Assembly: GCA_964621555.1 (NCBI GenBank)
Contig: CAZUOO010000011.1
Span: 1-26,315, forward strand
DNA length: 26,315 bases
Origin: UBA2022 sp964621555
Lineage (GTDB): Bacteria; Patescibacteriota; Dojkabacteria; SC72
Reading direction: 5' to 3'
The translations under genes were made by a program, and so were the position numbers. The notes beneath the pieces were generated by a model. It saw nothing but the letters and a program-made list of their open reading frames with translations, did not search any database and was not told where the DNA came from. The stretch's first letter is position 1. Every line of letters begins with the position of its first letter. Shown piece by piece: positions 23,429 through 26,315 of this stretch.

Positions 23429-25192
23429 ATGCAAGTTAGGAAAAGAAAGCAAGAGAAAATATTTATAGGAGTATCATGGCCATACGCAAATGGAAATATC
23501 CATCTCGGACATCTTGCTGGTCAGAATATTGTAACCGACGTATTTGCACGATATCACCGACAGAAGGGAAGCAAAGTATTAATGGTTTCAGGAAGTGATA
23601 GTCACGGCGCCCCAATACTTGCAAAAGCAGAGGAATTAAAGATAACCCCACAGGAACTTGTAGAGCAGTCACATAAAAAGATTGTAGATACATACAACCA
23701 ACTAGGCCTGCTATACGAGAACTATACAAAAACCACTACAGAGAATCACAAGTCTGTGGTTCAAAATATCTTCCTCGTATTAAATGAATTAGGATATTTA
23801 GAGATTAAAGAGTCTGAACAATACTACGATAGTAAGGTGAAAAGATTTCTCCCAGATAGATATGTAAAAGGAACCTGTCCAAAATGTTCTGCTACAAATG
23901 CAAGAGGGGATGAGTGTCCTGAATGTGGAGCATACCTCAACCCCACCGATCTTCTAGAACCATATAGCACTCTTTCAGACTCCAAACCTAAGCTTAAGAA
24001 AACCAAACACTTCTACCTCAACCTATCTAAACTACAACCAGAGATCAGCAAGTGGGTAAAAACTAGCGATAAACCATGGAGAAAATGGGTAAGAGAATTC
24101 ACAAGAGGATGGTTAAGACAGGGTCTAGAACCAAGGGCTGTGACAAGAGATCTATCCTTCGGAATACAAGTTCCAATCAAAGGGTGGGAGGAAAAAGTTG
24201 TGTATGTTTGGATTGAGGCAGTAGTTGGATATCTTTCAGCGGCAATTGAATGGGCAGATAACCAAGGATCTCCTGCACTGTGGGAAAGTTTTTGGAAAGA
24301 TCCAGATGCCAAACACTACTACTTCATAGCAGGAGGTAACGTACCTTTCCACACTGTAATGTGGCCAGCAGAAATTGTTGCATATAACGAGAAATATAAA
24401 AATAAAGATCTAGCAGAGAAGTATAAACTCCCCGGAGAAACCAACGACCTTCCGCTTCAGCTTCCTTTCAACGTACCTGCAAATAAGATGCTCATGTACA
24501 AAGGTAAGAAAATGTCTAAAGGAGATGGAACAGGTATCAACCTTGATGATGTAATCGGTAAATACAATCCAGACCTGCTTAGATATTTCTTCATAAGGTA
24601 TGCACCTGAAAATCATGATAGAGAATATACATGGAAGGATTTCATAGACTCAAACAATAATGAACTGGTTGCCAATATTGGAAACTTCGTAAACAGAGTC
24701 CTTACATTCACCGAGAGTAAGTTTGAGGGAGTAGTACCAGAAGGATATCTTGAGGATGAAGTTAGAGAGAGAATACTTAGTACATTCAAAAAGGTTGGAA
24801 GAAGTATAGAGGATTGTAAATTTGTGCAATCTGTTGAGCATATATTAGAACTTGGTAAGTTTGCAAATAAATACTTTAATGACCAAGCACCATGGGAGAA
24901 GATTAAGACTGATAAGGAGATAGCTGGCAATATCATCTATAACAATATTCAAATAGTTAATGCGCTAAGGATATTGATTAAACCGTTCCTTCCTTTCTCC
25001 TCAAAGAAGATCGCTACCTTCCTAAATATACAGGATGAGTATGATCAAAATATTGAATTAGAAACAACAGGATTAGTTACAAAGGAAGTTAACAATTGGA
25101 ACTTCACGGAGCTTCTTCCAAATGTAAAACTTAATAAAGCAGATATACTATTTGAGAAGTTAGAGTATATAGAAGAAGAGACTAAGGTTTAA
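23429..25192 (+). CDS. metG: Methionyl-tRNA synthetase
   Basis: Class I aminoacyl-tRNA synthetase that charges tRNA-Met. The start of the catalytic domain, VSWPYANGNIHLGHLAGQNI, contains the HIGH-type motif HLGH. A zinc knuckle is at about residues 150-170 (CPKCSATNARGDECPECG). WLRQGLEPRAVTRDLSFGIQVP and VVYVWIEAVVGYLSA are characteristic MetRS phrases. The KMSKS loop reads KMSKG (residues 361-365), and the usual GKD before NIPFHT reads AGGNVPFHT. The helical anticodon domain (about 400-540) is present. There is no C-terminal dimerisation/tRNA-binding extension, giving 587 residues. The start at ATG 23429 is chosen because a TATAAT lies 6 nt upstream. The last 4 bases overlap the end of the convergent MFS gene. 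Confidence 0.95.
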   Translation: MQVRKRKQEKIFIGVSWPYANGNIHLGHLAGQNIVTDVFARYHRQKGSKVLMVSGSDSHGAPILAKAEELKITPQELVEQSHKKIVDTYNQLGLLYENYTKTTTENHKSVVQNIFLVLNELGYLEIKESEQYYDSKVKRFLPDRYVKGTCPKCSATNARGDECPECGAYLNPTDLLEPYSTLSDSKPKLKKTKHFYLNLSKLQPEISKWVKTSDKPWRKWVREFTRGWLRQGLEPRAVTRDLSFGIQVPIKGWEEKVVYVWIEAVVGYLSAAIEWADNQGSPALWESFWKDPDAKHYYFIAGGNVPFHTVMWPAEIVAYNEKYKNKDLAEKYKLPGETNDLPLQLPFNVPANKMLMYKGKKMSKGDGTGINLDDVIGKYNPDLLRYFFIRYAPENHDREYTWKDFIDSNNNELVANIGNFVNRVLTFTESKFEGVVPEGYLEDEVRERILSTFKKVGRSIEDCKFVQSVEHILELGKFANKYFNDQAPWEKIKTDKEIAGNIIYNNIQIVNALRILIKPFLPFSSKKIATFLNIQDEYDQNIELETTGLVTKEVNNWNFTELLPNVKLNKADILFEKLEYIEEETKV

Positions 25193-26313
25193 ACATACCT
25201 TAATCTCACTCTATACGACACATACACCAATAGTATTACAACAGCCAAAATCCCCACCATTACCAAATTCACATGTGGAAACTCCATGAAGCCACTCATA
25301 ACACCAATTATCCAAAGATATGGAGCATTAAATAACCTTGCTAATAGATTACGGAAGGAAAGTACAGAAGCTCTGGTTCTAGGATTCACATGATCATTAA
25401 TCTCTACATCAGTCTGATTTAAGATATAACCACTAATAAAGTATACAAGAGCCAATCCTAATATAGCGACATAGTTAATAGAGACCAATAGGGAAGAGAG
25501 AATAAGAGCAAAAATTAATAATGTGTAATTTTGATTCCCATATTTCTTATATAAACTTGCAGATATAATTCGCGTAGAAAAAACAGCTGATGATAATATT
25601 CCAAACATTGCGATTGGTGCACCTGCTCTTTCAAAAACAGGTGGAAGTATCCACTTCTCACTAAGTATATACATCATAATTGCAGAGGATAGGAACATTG
25701 GAAGAGCTATTTTAATATTAAAACTGTTCTTAATCCCAGCTAAAGCTGTAGTTAGGAGGTTTCCTGATTTCTCAGACTCCTTCTGTTCAACCTTAACGGT
25801 GAGGAGGATTAATATGGCAACTATACTTGTGATTGCGGTAAGGATAAAAGGTAACCGTAAATCAATTGCTCCAACTAAACCTCCAATTACCAAACCAACC
25901 AATTGAAATACGGATGCAATCTGATTTGCAGTTGCATTATCCTTCTTAAAATCACTTGATACTTCATAGAGGAGAGAGACATCACTTCCAGATATAAAGG
26001 ATATACCGGCGGCGAGTACAATCAAAGTAATATATGAGAAAACGGCCGGTACACTACCCAATATTGCAATCCCTAAAAAGGAAATGAATAGAAAAAAGAA
26101 GCCTAATATTACAGATTTCTTTGCTCCATAGATATCACCAATAACCCCTGTTGGATACTCTAGTAATACAATTAACAATTGTAAGGCTCCTAATAGTGTA
26201 AATATCTGTGTTGCACTATATCCTATGGATAGATAGTAGACATATATAACAGGTACCCAAAACGCAAGCGTATTTATCCCTTTAACAATTTGTACTTTAA
26301 GGAGGTTAGACAT
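25189..26313 (-). CDS. MFS-type membrane transporter
   Basis: Major facilitator superfamily protein with about 11-12 hydrophobic segments over 374 residues. The loop between segments 2 and 3 carries the MFS motif A-like GVIGDIYGAKKSVILG (about residues 56-71), and the end of segment 5/6 is followed by a charged central loop (VEQKESEKSG, about 173-182). The substrate cannot be told from sequence; the overall look (N-terminal KGINTLAFWVPVIYVYYLSIGYSATQ) is of drug- or metabolite-efflux type MFS proteins. The ATG is 2 bases from the window end, so an upstream start or promoter cannot be judged. It converges with metG with a 4-base overlap of stop codons and no terminator hairpin between them. 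Confidence 0.85.
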   Translation of the reverse strand: MSNLLKVQIVKGINTLAFWVPVIYVYYLSIGYSATQIFTLLGALQLLIVLLEYPTGVIGDIYGAKKSVILGFFFLFISFLGIAILGSVPAVFSYITLIVLAAGISFISGSDVSLLYEVSSDFKKDNATANQIASVFQLVGLVIGGLVGAIDLRLPFILTAITSIVAILILLTVKVEQKESEKSGNLLTTALAGIKNSFNIKIALPMFLSSAIMMYILSEKWILPPVFERAGAPIAMFGILSSAVFSTRIISASLYKKYGNQNYTLLIFALILSSLLVSINYVAILGLALVYFISGYILNQTDVEINDHVNPRTRASVLSFRNLLARLFNAPYLWIIGVMSGFMEFPHVNLVMVGILAVVILLVYVSYRVRLRYV

Positions 26314-26315
26314 AA

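Noticed and set aside
1..26315. tRNA or rRNA genes, CRISPR arrays, insertion sequences or prophage genes
   Set aside because: I looked for cloverleaf-like GTTCGA arms, regularly spaced repeats, transposase motifs and terminal inverted repeats and saw none; nearly all the sequence is explained by recognised protein genes.

Overview
This window looks like chromosomal DNA from a small-genome, low-GC bacterium of the Patescibacteria (Candidate Phyla Radiation) type. The evidence is indirect. Genes are packed with overlapping starts and stops, Shine-Dalgarno sequences are almost absent, and a fused epimerase-like/DUF4012 surface protein is present, as is a stripped-down PilN/PilO set. No 16S gene is present, so the phylum is an inference; a Dojkabacteria- or Microgenomates-like lineage seems most plausible. 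UGA is used as a normal stop (dnaG ends in TGA), which argues against the code-4/25 CPR lineages.

Layout. (1) Positions 1-8284, minus strand: rpoB, rpoC, rpsL, rpsG, ending in a clear hairpin terminator at 34-57. (2) Positions 8285-8484: a divergent promoter region between rpoB and ftsK, with overlapping -35 elements and a 21-bp-spaced direct repeat. (3) Positions 8485-15070, plus strand: ftsK, a rodZ-like gene, dnaG, a methyltransferase with a C-terminal Zn ribbon, and ksgA, covering DNA segregation, cell shape, priming and rRNA maturation. (4) Positions 15080-20487, plus strand: a cell-envelope block with a small membrane protein, a GT4 (MraY/WecA/TagO) family membrane protein, a two-PEGA-domain anchored protein and a 1007-residue epimerase-like + DUF4012 membrane protein. 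Both sugar-nucleotide enzyme folds here have lost key catalytic residues. (5) Positions 20488-21960: a small Zn-ribbon gene divergent from the primary sigma factor rpoD. (6) Positions 21964-23371, minus strand: a PilN/PilO/small membrane protein type IV pilus inner-membrane operon. (7) Positions 23429-26313: metG, convergent with an MFS transporter that starts 2 bases from the window edge.

Two signals stand out. First, a perfect TATAAT sits exactly 6 nt upstream of the ATG of four unrelated genes (dnaG, PEGA gene, Zn-ribbon gene, metG), with near matches at rpsL and ftsK. This is the geometry of leaderless transcription and fits the lack of Shine-Dalgarno sites. Second, the envelope block encodes what look like two retained pseudoenzymes side by side: a GT4 protein lacking its catalytic loop aspartates, and an SDR domain with YxxxE in place of YxxxK, tethered to DUF4012. 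Informational genes also carry natural variants at drug-target or catalytic positions (RpoB rifampicin pocket, S12 K88R-equivalent, KsgA motif IV, MetRS KMSKS). No tRNA, rRNA, CRISPR array, transposon or phage gene was seen.
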